A stretch of 64,000 bases of DNA from an uncultured Parafilimonas sp. (lineage in GTDB: Bacteria > Bacteroidota > Bacteroidia > Chitinophagales > Chitinophagaceae), in contig CAIRZB010000028.1 in NCBI GenBank assembly GCA_903882935.1, positions 101,193-165,192 of the forward strand, read 5' to 3'. The translations under genes and the position numbers were made by a program. Shown here one piece after another: positions 55,021 through 63,996 of this stretch; the first letter of the stretch is position 1, and each line of letters starts with the position of its first letter. The notes under the pieces are model-generated. The model searched no databases. It was given only the letters and a program-made list of their open reading frames with translations, and was not told where the DNA came from.

Positions 55021-57213
55021 ATGCCTTCCATGAGAAAATATAGTATCCTCGTCCTACTCATCCCGTTCCAACTTGCCGCACAGTTTAGCAAAACCGATGT
55101 ACAGCGTTACCAACAACAGGCCAAACAAGTAACCATCATCCGCGACAATTGGGGCATACCGCATGTGTACGGCAAAACCGATGCCGATGCCGTGTTTGGG
55201 CTGTTGTATGCGCAATGCGAGGATGATTTTAACCGCGTGGAAATGAATTATGTGGAAAAACTAGGCCGCCTGGCCGAGTTGAACGGTAAAAAAGATGTAT
55301 ACAGCGACCTGCTGGTACGCTTGGTAATTGACACAGCCGATGCCAAAAAAGACTATGCAACAGCCCCAATTTGGCTAAAAAGGCTGTGCAATGCCTTTGC
55401 AGACGGCATAAATTTTTACCTGCACACCCACCCCCAAACAAAACCCGCGCTGTTACAACATTTTGAACCTTGGTACCCGCTACTTTGGACGGATGGCAGC
55501 ATTGGCGCCATAAGCACCGCCGGGCTTAGCGAAACCGACCTTGAAAACCTGTATGGGGGCGCAGAGGCCCCTGTTGCCATGGCGGATAAAAAATACGATG
55601 AGGAAAACCTGAGCGGCAGCAACGGATTTGCCTTTTCGCCATCCATTACGGCCAATGGGCACTCTATATTATACATTAACCCGCATGTTACTTTTTATTT
55701 TAGGCCCGAAGTAGAGATGGAAAGCGAAGAAGGCCTGCACGCGTACGGCGCGGTTACCTGGGGGCAGTTTTTTGTTTACCAGGGCTTTAACGAACACTGC
55801 GGCTGGATGCACACCAGCAGCGCGGTGGATGTAAGTGACAGCTATATAGAAAAAATATCGAAGCAGCATAACAAATTGGTGTATGAGTACGAGCATGCAA
55901 CTCACCCCGTTACCATAAAAAACATAGCCATTTCGTATAAAGACGGCGGCCTGCTGCAATCAAAAACCATACATGCCCTTTTTACCAAACACGGCCCGGT
56001 AATGGCCAAACGCAATGGGCAATGGCTTAGTGTGCAGTCCTTCAACCGCAGCATAGTAAGCCTTGAGCAAAGCTGGCTGCGCACCAAGGCCACTAGTTTT
56101 GCAGCGTTTAAAAAAGTGCTCGATTTACGCGCCAACACCAGTAACAACACCCTGTACGCCGATGTTGAGGGCAATATAGCCTACTGGCATGGCAACCACG
56201 TACCCATCCGCGACCCAAAATACAATTACAACCGACCCGTTGACGGTACTGTTGCAGCCACCAACTGGAAAGGGCTGCACACAGTTGACCAACTGGTACA
56301 CGTGTACAACCCTAAAAACGGCTGGCTGCAAAACTGCAATGCCACCCCTTTTACGGTGGCGGGCAGCGAAAGCCCCAAAAAGCAAGACTACCCCGCCTAC
56401 ATGGCCCCCGACGGCGAAAACTTCAGGGGCATAAATGCAGTAAGGGTATTGGGTAGTGGCAGCCATTATACCTTGGACAAGGTTATTGCCGCTGGGTGGG
56501 ACAAGTGTTTGTCGTTTTTCGAGAAAATGGTACCTACGCTGTTAAAAGCATACGACGCACTGCCCCAAAACGATACGCTAAAGCCAACCTTGCAAGCCCC
56601 TATAGGTGTTTTAAGGGCCTGGGATTATAATGCGGGGGAAGCCTCCGTAGCCACTACGCTGGCCATTGAATGGGCCACCAAGCTACTGCCCAAAATACTA
56701 CATACCAGGGAGGAAGATGATGATGCCGACATTGTGGAAAAAACACGGCGTTTTGCCACACAGGCAACATTTTCAGATTTGCTGCCGCCGCTGGCAGCCA
56801 CCATTAAAGAACTGGCAGTTGCCCACGGCACATGGCAGGTACCCTGGGGCGATATTAACCGTTTTCAGCGGCTGAATGACGACATCGACTCCCATTACGA
56901 TGATAACCAACCCAGCCTGCCAGATGGCTTTGCCTCCTCACAGTGGGGGCAACTACCCTCCTATGCGGGGCGTTATTTTGCCGGCACCAAAAAGCGGTAC
57001 GGCGTAACGGGCAACAGTTTTATTTGCGCGGTTGAATTTGGCAAAAAAATACAGGCCAAAAGCCTGCTGGCCGGCGGCGAAAGCGGCGACATAAACTCCC
57101 CACATTTTACCGACCAAGCACACATGTACACCCAAGGCCAATTTAAAGACGTGCTATTTTATAAGGAAGATGTGTTGAAACATGTGGAGAAGCTATACAA
57201 ACCGGGGGAGTAG
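55021..57213 (+). CDS. Penicillin acylase family protein (Ntn hydrolase)
   Basis: The 730-residue precursor has a signal peptide (residues 1-21), an alpha-subunit part with RDNWGIPHVYG, and the autoprocessing site L-S-G199/S200-N-G-F-A, where Ser200 becomes the N-terminal nucleophile of the beta subunit. NPHVTF and later FNEHCGWMHTS and ANTSNNTLYADVEGNIAYWH fit the beta chain. Family members cleave penicillin, acyl-homoserine lactone or aculeacin side chains. Which applies cannot be told; a periplasmic amidase is sure to the family level. Confidence 0.92.
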   Translation: MPSMRKYSILVLLIPFQLAAQFSKTDVQRYQQQAKQVTIIRDNWGIPHVYGKTDADAVFGLLYAQCEDDFNRVEMNYVEKLGRLAELNGKKDVYSDLLVRLVIDTADAKKDYATAPIWLKRLCNAFADGINFYLHTHPQTKPALLQHFEPWYPLLWTDGSIGAISTAGLSETDLENLYGGAEAPVAMADKKYDEENLSGSNGFAFSPSITANGHSILYINPHVTFYFRPEVEMESEEGLHAYGAVTWGQFFVYQGFNEHCGWMHTSSAVDVSDSYIEKISKQHNKLVYEYEHATHPVTIKNIAISYKDGGLLQSKTIHALFTKHGPVMAKRNGQWLSVQSFNRSIVSLEQSWLRTKATSFAAFKKVLDLRANTSNNTLYADVEGNIAYWHGNHVPIRDPKYNYNRPVDGTVAATNWKGLHTVDQLVHVYNPKNGWLQNCNATPFTVAGSESPKKQDYPAYMAPDGENFRGINAVRVLGSGSHYTLDKVIAAGWDKCLSFFEKMVPTLLKAYDALPQNDTLKPTLQAPIGVLRAWDYNAGEASVATTLAIEWATKLLPKILHTREEDDDADIVEKTRRFATQATFSDLLPPLAATIKELAVAHGTWQVPWGDINRFQRLNDDIDSHYDDNQPSLPDGFASSQWGQLPSYAGRYFAGTKKRYGVTGNSFICAVEFGKKIQAKSLLAGGESGDINSPHFTDQAHMYTQGQFKDVLFYKEDVLKHVEKLYKPGE

Positions 57214-57227
57214 GTTTACTTCGCGCT

Positions 57228-57502
57228 CCCCGCTCTGCGGAACTTCTAGTTCCGTAGTATTATTCTGTCGCTTATAGCGACGGCTTTGGCGGCTAGCAAT
57301 AAAGTTTGTGGCTTTGATCCCCGCTCTGCGGAACTTTCAGGCCCGTAGGGTTATTATGTCGCTTGTAGCGACGGCGATGGCTGTTAGCGGTAAAGTTTAT
57401 TGGCATTAATCCCCGCTCTGCGGAACTTACAGTTCCGTATGAGTATTATGTCGCTTGTAGCGACGGCGTTGGCTGTTAGCGGTAAAGTTTGTAGCTATAA
57501 CT
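57228..57502. repeat. Three tandem ~91-base repeats, each with two hairpins
   Basis: Units start at 57228, 57319 and 57411 with CCCCGCTCTGCGGAACTT. Units 1 and 3 have CGGAACT-nnn-AGTTCCG, and all three have GTCGCT-TnT-AGCGAC, then TTAGCGGTAAAGTTT or a variant. The first stem of unit 2 is degraded. They fill most of the 391-base gap between the acylase and the converging DUF2165 gene. There are no unique spacers between units, so this is not a CRISPR. Confidence 0.88.
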
Positions 57503-57604
57503 ACCGCATACGTGGTTATCGTGAGGGTGGCATTCCCTCTCCTCACCAAACTTCTCCAACAATCACCAAACATCACCAAAAATCAACACAATTGCCTTAA
57601 CCCC

Positions 57605-58108
57605 TCAATCCTCCTCCTTCATATGCAGAAAAATAAGGGCGGGTAATAAAAAGCTTACGATTCGCTCCGCACTGCCCAGTCCGTTCCAGGTGTTGCTCTG
57701 CCACATGGCAAACCATTCGCCGCCAACCACCTCAAAACCTACAAACCAAATAAGCAGGCCGATAGTAATGCCTGCTACGGCCCAGTTTTTTGCCGCATGA
57801 AAGGCGGCGGCATTGCCCTTAAAGTTTTTTATCATCTGCAGGCAGCCCCGCGTGCAGCAGTAAGCCATCAGGGTTTCACCCAAAATAATGCCGATATAAA
57901 AAACATGGTATAACAAAGGGTTGTCAATATGCCGGTAGTGTACGTTGCTGTCTTTAAAAACGGTATCCATTTTTAAAACATGCTCCACAAAATGGTAGTT
58001 GGTATAATAGTCCGTTATGTTGCCCACGGCGGTAAGGGCGGCCATCAATGCCACAGACCCTACCGCCATAATTTTAGCCAGTCTAAAAATGGTAGCTGTT
58101 TTAAGCAT
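57605..58108 (-). CDS. DUF2165 small integral membrane protein
   Basis: The 167-residue protein has four hydrophobic segments and the DUF2165 pattern: NITDYYTNYHFVEHVLKMDTVF, W/Y-rich loop with HVFYIGIILGETLMAY, GFEVVGGEWFAMWQS. Function unknown. It lies 42 bases downstream of lpxD on the same strand, so the genes are probably co-transcribed. Confidence 0.85.
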   Translation of the reverse strand: MLKTATIFRLAKIMAVGSVALMAALTAVGNITDYYTNYHFVEHVLKMDTVFKDSNVHYRHIDNPLLYHVFYIGIILGETLMAYCCTRGCLQMIKNFKGNAAAFHAAKNWAVAGITIGLLIWFVGFEVVGGEWFAMWQSNTWNGLGSAERIVSFLLPALIFLHMKEED

Positions 58109-58150
58109 GTTGATATGCTTTGTTTTCCCGAAACGAAAAAATGTGCCTTA

Positions 58151-59179
58151 CTATTTAGCCGCTTCCTTTTGTTGCTTTTCCAGTTTGTCAACCCTTTGCA
58201 CCAGCGCATCAAGGTTACGGAAATGGATATAGGCCTTGCGGTATTTGTTGGCATCAAACGCCGGTGAACCCATGTACACCTCGCCTTTTTTGGTAATGCT
58301 TTTTGAAATACCGCTCTGCGCCGTGATGATGGTATTATCAGCCACCGTTAAATGCCCCACAATACCTACCTGCCCGCTGAACATACAGTTTTTGCCAATC
58401 TTAGTACTGCCCGCCACCACGCCGTGCGCGGCAAAATAGGTATTCTCGCCAATTTCAACATTGTGGGCGATATGTATCAGGTTGTCAAATTTAACACCTT
58501 TGCGCAAAATAGTGGAACCTAGGGTAGCTCTGTCGATCGCACAGTTGGCACCAATCTCCACATCATCCTCAATAACCACATTGCCAATCTGTGGCACCTT
58601 TTTGTGGTCGTTTTCCGGGTTAAACCTAAAGCCGTCGCTGCCGATAACCGTGCCCGAGTGTATGATGCAGTTTTTACCAATTACCGTTTCCGAGTAAATT
58701 TTTACCCCGGCAAACAGCGTGGTGTTGTCGCCGATAACCGCATTGTCGCCAATATACACCTGTGGGTATATTTTTACATTGTTGCCAATGGTGGCATTTT
58801 CGCCCACGTAGGCAAATTCGCCCGCGTAAATATCGTTGCCCACCGTGGCGCTTTCTGCTATGAACGACAATTTGGAGATGCCCTTTTTATTAAGCTTTAC
58901 TTGGTTGTACATTTCCAGCAGTTGCGCAAACGCATCTGCGGCGCTGGCTACCCTTATTAGGGTGGCCGTAACCGGTGCGGTTAACACAAAATCGGCATTG
59001 ATGATTACCAACGATGCCTGTGTGCCATACAGGTATTGCGTGTACAGCGGGTTGGCCAAAAAGGATATGGAACCCGGCACCCCCTCTTCAATTTTACTCA
59101 ACTTTGTTACAACAACATCGGGGTTACCTTCTACCTGGCCCTTCAGCAAGGCGGCTATTTGTGCGGCAGTAAATTGCAT
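58151..59179 (-). CDS. lpxD: UDP-3-O-(3-hydroxyacyl)glucosamine N-acyltransferase
   Basis: The 342-residue protein has the N-terminal uridine-binding domain (about 1-105), a left-handed beta-helix of hexapeptide repeats (about 110-300; [19 protein letters not shown] and related) and the catalytic His in [14 protein letters not shown]-terminal helix follows ([18 protein letters not shown]). It adds the second acyl chain in lipid A synthesis. The rest of the lpx genes are not in the window. Confidence 0.95.
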   Translation of the reverse strand: MQFTAAQIAALLKGQVEGNPDVVVTKLSKIEEGVPGSISFLANPLYTQYLYGTQASLVIINADFVLTAPVTATLIRVASAADAFAQLLEMYNQVKLNKKGISKLSFIAESATVGNDIYAGEFAYVGENATIGNNVKIYPQVYIGDNAVIGDNTTLFAGVKIYSETVIGKNCIIHSGTVIGSDGFRFNPENDHKKVPQIGNVVIEDDVEIGANCAIDRATLGSTILRKGVKFDNLIHIAHNVEIGENTYFAAHGVVAGSTKIGKNCMFSGQVGIVGHLTVADNTIITAQSGISKSITKKGEVYMGSPAFDANKYRKAYIHFRNLDALVQRVDKLEKQQKEAAK

Positions 59180-59360
59180 CGTTTTGTTTTTGTTTTATGG
59201 CAAGCTAAAAATAGTTTAGCCTGCGGCCCACGCCAACTACAAGCGGCAAGGGTATATGTTAATTGCAGGCAAGATACTACTATAAACAAATTGGAACCGC
59301 ATATTTGGCACGGTGGGTAGAGATTTTTGGTTCGCCAATAAAAGGGTTAACCGTGCAGGT

Positions 59361-60149
59361 TTATTCCCTTATCCAAATATTGCGGTAGCTTATCGGTGCA
59401 CTGGCATCGCCATGGGCCTGTAACCTTAGCGGTGCGGGGCCATGCGCCACATAAAAGTGCTTTTCCCCTGTTGAGGTAAAACCTTGGATGGCTTGGTTGT
59501 TTTGAACCATTACGCCATTAAAAAAGATGGTTACGCGGGCCGGCGTTTTTACCGTGCTGTCGTCGTTAAACTCCGGGGCGCTGTAAGCAATATCGTATAC
59601 GTTCCATTCGCCGGGCTTTTTTGCCGGGTTTGCCAGCGGAATAGATTCGCGGTATACGCTGCCGGCCATGCCGTTGGTGTATGTTTTATTATCGTTGTTG
59701 TAATTATCCAGCACCTGTATTTCGTACTTGCCCTGTAAAAACACCCCGCTGTTACCCCTGCTCTGCCCCTGGCCGGTTATGTCGGCAGGCACTTTCCATT
59801 CAATATGCAGTTGAAAGCTGGTAAATTTTCTTTTGGTCTCTATGTCGCCTTTCGTTTTGTCAACCGTAATAATGTCATTGGCAACCTTCCAACCGGCGGC
59901 AGACTGGTGGTCTTTGGCAGACTGCCACTCGTCAAGGTTTTTGCCGTCGAATAAAACAATCGCGTCACTAGGTGCGGCGCCTGTTATTTTAGCCGGAGTT
60001 ACAACATTTGGCACCGGCGTAAAAACTTCGGCATTTGTTGGGTTAGAGGAGCTAAGGTTGGCCTGTTTAATAGTTGCCGCGGTGGTTTGGCCAAAAGCAA
60101 CAGGCGATAAGCATAGTAGCGTTGCGGTTAAAACGAAGTTGTATTTCAT
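59361..60149 (-). CDS. DUF1080 family secreted protein
   Basis: The start at 60149 (MKYNFVLTATLLCLSPVAFG) opens a signal peptide with cleavage near FGQ. The open frame continues upstream to 60530, but that part is translation of a non-coding tandem repeat (RYRCFGC twice) and is rejected. The 262-residue protein has the DUF1080 fold: LFDGKNLDEWQS, GNSGVFLQGKYEIQVLDNY and the end SYRNIWIRE. It resembles the protein at 51912 but is not a lipoprotein. Confidence 0.87.
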   Translation of the reverse strand: MKYNFVLTATLLCLSPVAFGQTTAATIKQANLSSSNPTNAEVFTPVPNVVTPAKITGAAPSDAIVLFDGKNLDEWQSAKDHQSAAGWKVANDIITVDKTKGDIETKRKFTSFQLHIEWKVPADITGQGQSRGNSGVFLQGKYEIQVLDNYNNDNKTYTNGMAGSVYRESIPLANPAKKPGEWNVYDIAYSAPEFNDDSTVKTPARVTIFFNGVMVQNNQAIQGFTSTGEKHFYVAHGPAPLRLQAHGDASAPISYRNIWIRE

Positions 60150-60392
60150 ATGTGTATTGTTGGTAATCGTTATTAGTTGTTGTGTTGGGCAATGGCCAAT
60201 TGTTTTCCGCCGTTGGTTTGTTAGGGCGCAAAACCGGCCATCTAAACGCACTTTCCCTGAGCCTTTACAAACGCTGGCCGAATATAGGCAAGATGGGGCA
60301 ATTAAACCGGGCAAATTGTCCATCGTCCATGGCCCCTCATCCATGGCAGGAAACTGCGGAGGTAAAAACAGCCGGTGTATAAAACCGTTTAA

Positions 60393-60541
60393 AAAATGAG
60401 ACAGTTTGCGACACCCAAAACACCTGTACCGCTTTCCAGATTTGGGAAAGTGCTGAAGCCCAGATACCCATTGCGTTTGAGGCCAAAAATGAGACAACAT
60501 GTGACACCCAAAACACCTGTACCGCCCCAAATTGGGAAACC
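60393..60541. repeat. Two-copy 55-base direct repeat
   Basis: AAAATGAGACA and GACACCCAAAACACCTGTAC recur at 60393 and 60486, 93 bases apart, with a shared TTGGGAAA end. The left ends are 5-6 bases different. They lie upstream of the DUF1080 gene and could be regulatory or remnant of an element. Confidence 0.75.
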
Positions 60542-60558
60542 GCCAAATAGGCGTTGGT

Positions 60559-60634
60559 AAAGGGTTTCAGCAAACGGGGGTTTTTACAAATGGATGAAAT
60601 TACCATACCCTTGCCGATATGGCTGAAACCCTTT
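60559..60634. repeat. Inverted repeat AAAGGGTTTCAGC / GCTGAAACCCTTT
   Basis: Perfect 13-bp arms at 60559-60571 and 60622-60634, 50 bases apart. The interior is GC-poor with no ORF. It might be the ends of a small MITE, but no second copy was found in the window. Confidence 0.6.
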
Positions 60635-61136
60635 TCCACAATGGGTTTGGGGCTAAAAACGATACAGGCAAAAACGCCTAACACCTTACAAATGGTTAGC
60701 CGCATTTTTACCGAAGTTTTTACCAGGGCTGTAGCCCATAAGTATATTAGCGGCATATACGTGCATGGGGCAGCCCACATGGTATGTAGCACCCCTGCTT
60801 TTAACGCACTGCCTGTTATAATGCTACGAACGTTTACCGCCATTATTGATTAATTTTTTCCCACTAATATCGGCTATTTTGGGCGGTTGGGGGCGATGGT
60901 AAGTTACGATTGCAGACCACGATTTGTCCACAGGACTCCGGTGGAAAGTGGATTTTGGGGATTGGGCGGATTGATTGTGCCAATGTAGGTGTGGCTGCTT
61001 AGTTCGTGATGGTGCGTGGGCCGTTGGGTGGATATGCTACCGGCGTAAGTGCCGCTATAGGCGGGGTGCCATCACCTGTTGCCCATCTTACTCCTTTTTG
61101 GAGGCACAGCCTGCCCCGATTTGTTTCGGGGCTCAG

Positions 61137-61285
61137 TTGATGGTTCCGTTTTATGGCGCCTTAGTAAGTTTAGTTTTGCCTTTGGTTTTTCAAATACCCT
61201 TCATCCCGCCCCAGGGGGAGGGTTTAATCAGGAAATCCAGATGCCCCTTCGGAACATCTGGATTAACGGGGCATCTGGATTAACC
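61137..61285 (+). repeat. Direct repeat, upstream copy (flanks ImmA/DUF4411 module)
   Basis: The segment contains GATGGTTCCGTTTTATGGCG, TTTTTCAAATACCCTTCA, and AATCCAGATG...CATCTGGATT (hairpin, 61234). The same order occurs twice downstream at 63465-63780. A short 20-base duplication of the last part follows. Confidence 0.82.
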
Positions 61286-61488
61286 GGAGCTTTACCCTAA
61301 GGCGAGCCGGGGCCCGGTCATAAATTGCCTTAGTTATCGCCAGTAAATCAAAGTCATCGTGCAAATACACGACTTCTTGGTAGCTGCTTTTTCTTTTGCT
61401 ATTAGTATTCTACAGATTAACTTAACAGCTTATAAAAACTTCGTATACTTGCAATAATAGCACTACCCCATTATAATGTTTTTAAAAA

Positions 61489-62667
61489 ATGCCGAGTAAA
61501 AGAATAATATCGCCGTTGCCTTATAATCCCGCTGTTTTTGTGTGGGCAAGGAATCGTGCTGATTATTCCCAAGGGGAAGTTGCCCAAAGCTTGAAAGTTT
61601 CTATTCAAAAGATAATTGCATGGGAAAGCCTGATTGCCGCCCCCACGGTCAACCAGGCGAGGCAGCTTGCCGACCTTTATGGCAGGCCATTCCTTGAGTT
61701 TTTTGCCAAGGAAATTCCTGAGGTTGTGGAAACTAATCTTGTCCCTGATTTTCGAACACAACACAACACGGTTGTTGACCACGAAAATAGGATTTTGAAA
61801 GAGGTTCAGGCGTGGGGTGAAATGCAAAGGCTAAACACAATTGACCTTTACGAAATTAATGGAGATATACCTCCAACGCTTCCGGCGAGACTAAAAGCAA
61901 CCATTAAAGATAATCCTGAGGCAATTGCTGCAATCGTAAGGGAAATTTTGGATTTTCCAATAGACAGGCAGCTTAGTTTGCGAGGCCCAGAAAAGGCAAA
62001 TCTTGTTAGAAAGATACGATCAAAATTTGAAGATATTGGCATTCTAATACTTAAAAATTCAGATCTTGGAAAGTGCAATGCAAGGGGCCTGTGTATTTAT
62101 AACGAATTGCTTCCAATTATCATATTGGGCAATGAAGCTCAAAACGGCTCAACATTTACTTTGTGTCATGAGTTTGCCCACATCATACTTGGGCAAAGCG
62201 CGGTTAGCGATGGCATACAGAAACGCATAGAGGTTAATGCAATAGAAGCATGGTGCAATCGTTTCGCGGGTGCTTTTCTTGTTCCAGAAATCACTTTGAA
62301 AAAATTCATCAATCCAAACAGAAAGCTTCCAGAAATAAGCGATGACGACCTTGCAAAGCTTGCAAGCAGGTTTTCAGTTAGCAGGCATGCTATGCTTGTC
62401 CGGCTTGTTCAGCTCAATATGGTAGATGCTGACTATTATTGGCAGACTAAGCGCCCACAATTCCTTGAAGAAGAAAGGAATCAGAAGTCCGGTGGACGAA
62501 ATATCTATTATGGCTCACGATACAGAAACAAGAATGGTGACCTATATACGGGGCTTGTGCTTGAAGCATGGAGCAATAACAGAATTACAAACCACAACGC
62601 CGCTGAGTTCATGGGGATAAAAAATATAGCGCACCTTTTCGACATTAGAAAGCACTTCAATGATTGA
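61489..62667 (+). CDS. XRE-type HTH plus ImmA/IrrE metallopeptidase, probable antitoxin
   Basis: The 392-residue protein has an N-terminal HTH (about 13-70, VWARNRADYSQGEVAQSLKV), a linker, and an M78-type peptidase domain with H227-E-F-A-H231 (CHEFAHIIL) and the third-ligand region NAIEAWCNRFAGAFLVP. Such proteins often act as regulators or antitoxins that are cleaved or cleave in stress. The next gene, a DUF4411 PIN-like protein, overlaps it by eight bases. The gene looks more AT-rich than the neighbours, as in an acquired module. Confidence 0.87.
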   Translation: MPSKRIISPLPYNPAVFVWARNRADYSQGEVAQSLKVSIQKIIAWESLIAAPTVNQARQLADLYGRPFLEFFAKEIPEVVETNLVPDFRTQHNTVVDHENRILKEVQAWGEMQRLNTIDLYEINGDIPPTLPARLKATIKDNPEAIAAIVREILDFPIDRQLSLRGPEKANLVRKIRSKFEDIGILILKNSDLGKCNARGLCIYNELLPIIILGNEAQNGSTFTLCHEFAHIILGQSAVSDGIQKRIEVNAIEAWCNRFAGAFLVPEITLKKFINPNRKLPEISDDDLAKLASRFSVSRHAMLVRLVQLNMVDADYYWQTKRPQFLEEERNQKSGGRNIYYGSRYRNKNGDLYTGLVLEAWSNNRITNHNAAEFMGIKNIAHLFDIRKHFND

Positions 62668-63157
62668 AAAGAAAAAATATTGTTTAGATACTTCTGGATT
62701 GAGTAACCCCTTAGATTTGATGCCAGAAACTAAGGCAATATATCAGCCTATTTGGAATCACATAAAATCACTGATTGTAAGCGGTGTTTTTGCAGTCAAT
62801 GCGGAGATTTACGAAGAATTGTGTCGCTTGCCTGGAAGTATTGGTGAACATATTACGGCAAATGAAGGTAACATGCTTTTAGAAGTAGGCGAGGCGTGGG
62901 ATTGGCGCAGTTATTTGGCAATTGTTGAATCATGGCGAGTAAAATATAAAGATGTTATCTCTGAATATAACGGTAACAGAAAAGGAACCGTTGGCCTTAT
63001 CGATGTTTCAATTGTTGCTCTTGCTAAATGCTTAGGCCTGCCTGTTGTAAGTATGGAATCAATTTCATTCCAGGCAAGCGATAAAAAAGTTCGCATCCCT
63101 TCTCTTTGTGCGCTGGAGGGCGTAGAACATCTTACCTTTAATGACCTGCTTTCTTAA
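62660..63157 (+). CDS. DUF4411 family protein, PIN-like probable toxin
   Basis: The 165-residue protein starts MIEKKKYCLDTSGLSNPLDL, with Asp10 as first PIN acid, Glu49/Glu52-53 (VNAEIYEEL) and Asp115 (LIDVSIVALAK), and a C-terminal VVSMES-type acidic position. DUF4411 proteins pair with ImmA/HTH proteins in toxin-antitoxin-like modules. The frame overlaps the upstream gene by eight bases, which indicates co-translation. An RNase activity is inferred from the fold. Confidence 0.85.
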   Translation: MIEKKKYCLDTSGLSNPLDLMPETKAIYQPIWNHIKSLIVSGVFAVNAEIYEELCRLPGSIGEHITANEGNMLLEVGEAWDWRSYLAIVESWRVKYKDVISEYNGNRKGTVGLIDVSIVALAKCLGLPVVSMESISFQASDKKVRIPSLCALEGVEHLTFNDLLS

Positions 63158-63362
63158 AGTCGTTCAATGAACACTCCGGGGTAGGGTGTCATTCACATTG
63201 TTCTGTTAACTTACCCCCGCCATCCATGGCTTGCAGCTACGGATTCAACATAAAAAGCCCGCCTTTGGCGGACAATAAATAGCGAAGCTGAAATAATAGA
63301 AAAACTGCCAAATTGTAATACTAAAGGTGATGGCTACTCGCACCATTACAGTGGCAAAAGCA
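63158..63362. other. Gene-free stretch before the direct repeats
   Basis: About 200 bases after the DUF4411 stop show no ORF. It includes AAAGCCCGCCTTTGGCGG near 63254, a GCC-TTTGGCGG-type small hairpin. The remaining ~640 bases to the window end are repeats and AT-rich sequence with no gene. Confidence 0.4.
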
Positions 63363-63785
63363 AATCCAGATGCCCGTTCGGAACATCTGGATTAACGGGG
63401 AAATAAAGCTTTTGGTAGTCGGCTGAAGTTTTTCATGGTATCGGCTCTTGCGTCGCACTCCTGGAAGTTCCGTTTTTATGGCGGCTTTATAAGCGTTGTT
63501 TTGTCTTTGGTTTTTCAAATACCCTTCACAGAAGGGGTTTAATTAGAAAATCCACATGACCCTTCGGAACATCTGGATTAACGGGTGCGACCAGGCGAAA
63601 TAAAGCTTTTGGTAGTCGGCTGAAGTTTTTCATGGGATCGGCTGTTGCCACGCTCGGTTGATGGTTCCGTTTTTATGGCGGCTTTATCAGCGTAGTTTTG
63701 TCTTTGGCTTTTCAAATACCCTTCACAGAAGGGGTTTAAGCAGGAAATCCAGATGCCTCTTCCGAACATTTGGATTAGCGGGGCT
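63363..63785 (+). repeat. Tandem direct repeats, downstream copies (2-3 units of ~190 bases)
   Basis: Hairpins AATCCAGATG...CATCTGGATT and variants start at 63363, 63549 and 63746. Between them GCTTTTGGTAGTCGGCTGAA, TATGGCGGCTTTAT and TTCAAATACCCTTCACAGAA recur. Spacing is 186 and 197 bases. Each unit matches the copy at 61137-61285 in its second half. Confidence 0.87.
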
Positions 63786-63973
63786 TTGGCTACCGTTAAC
63801 TGCTCTTGCTAGCTACACGCAAAAGGTGAGTAAGGGCTTTTTTAAAAAATAACAGCAAATTCATTAGCATTGCGTCGTTGAGAAAAATAGTTCTTTGAAA
63901 GTATTGTCAATATTGAGTTACAGCCGATTTTGAGCCTAAGACGATTTGATTTTTTGGGAGTTTTTAAAGTTGT

Positions 63974-63996
63974 AATTTGCTGGAAATCAGCAAATT
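63974..63996. repeat. Perfect hairpin at the window end
   Basis: AATTTGCTG, loop GAAAT and CAGCAAATT form a perfect 9-bp stem. It could be the end of an insertion sequence or a repeat; the window stops too soon to tell. Confidence 0.4.

Larger units (their letters stand above)
60150..61488. other. Gene-poor, repeat-rich region
   Basis: These 1.34 kb show no convincing gene. Open frames of 99 and 168 codons on either strand around 60337-60853 are low-complexity and follow repeats. The region holds two tandem repeats (60393-60541), an inverted repeat (60559-60634) and a direct-repeat copy (61137-61285) that also occurs beyond the toxin-antitoxin pair. Confidence 0.55.

Noticed and set aside
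57228..57502. CRISPR array
   Set aside because: Three units of ~91 bases follow directly with no unique spacers, and there are no cas genes.
59361..60530. Long open frame extending the DUF1080 protein N-terminally to 60530
   Set aside because: The extra 127 residues translate a non-coding repeat (RYRCFGC twice), and the signal peptide starts only at 60149.
60337..60853. Two opposite open frames (168 and 99 codons)
   Set aside because: Composition follows the repeats; no domain, no promoter or conserved start, and they overlap each other.
63363..63785. CRISPR array or tRNA-like attachment site
   Set aside because: Units are ~190 bases with conserved interiors; no tRNA sequence was found.
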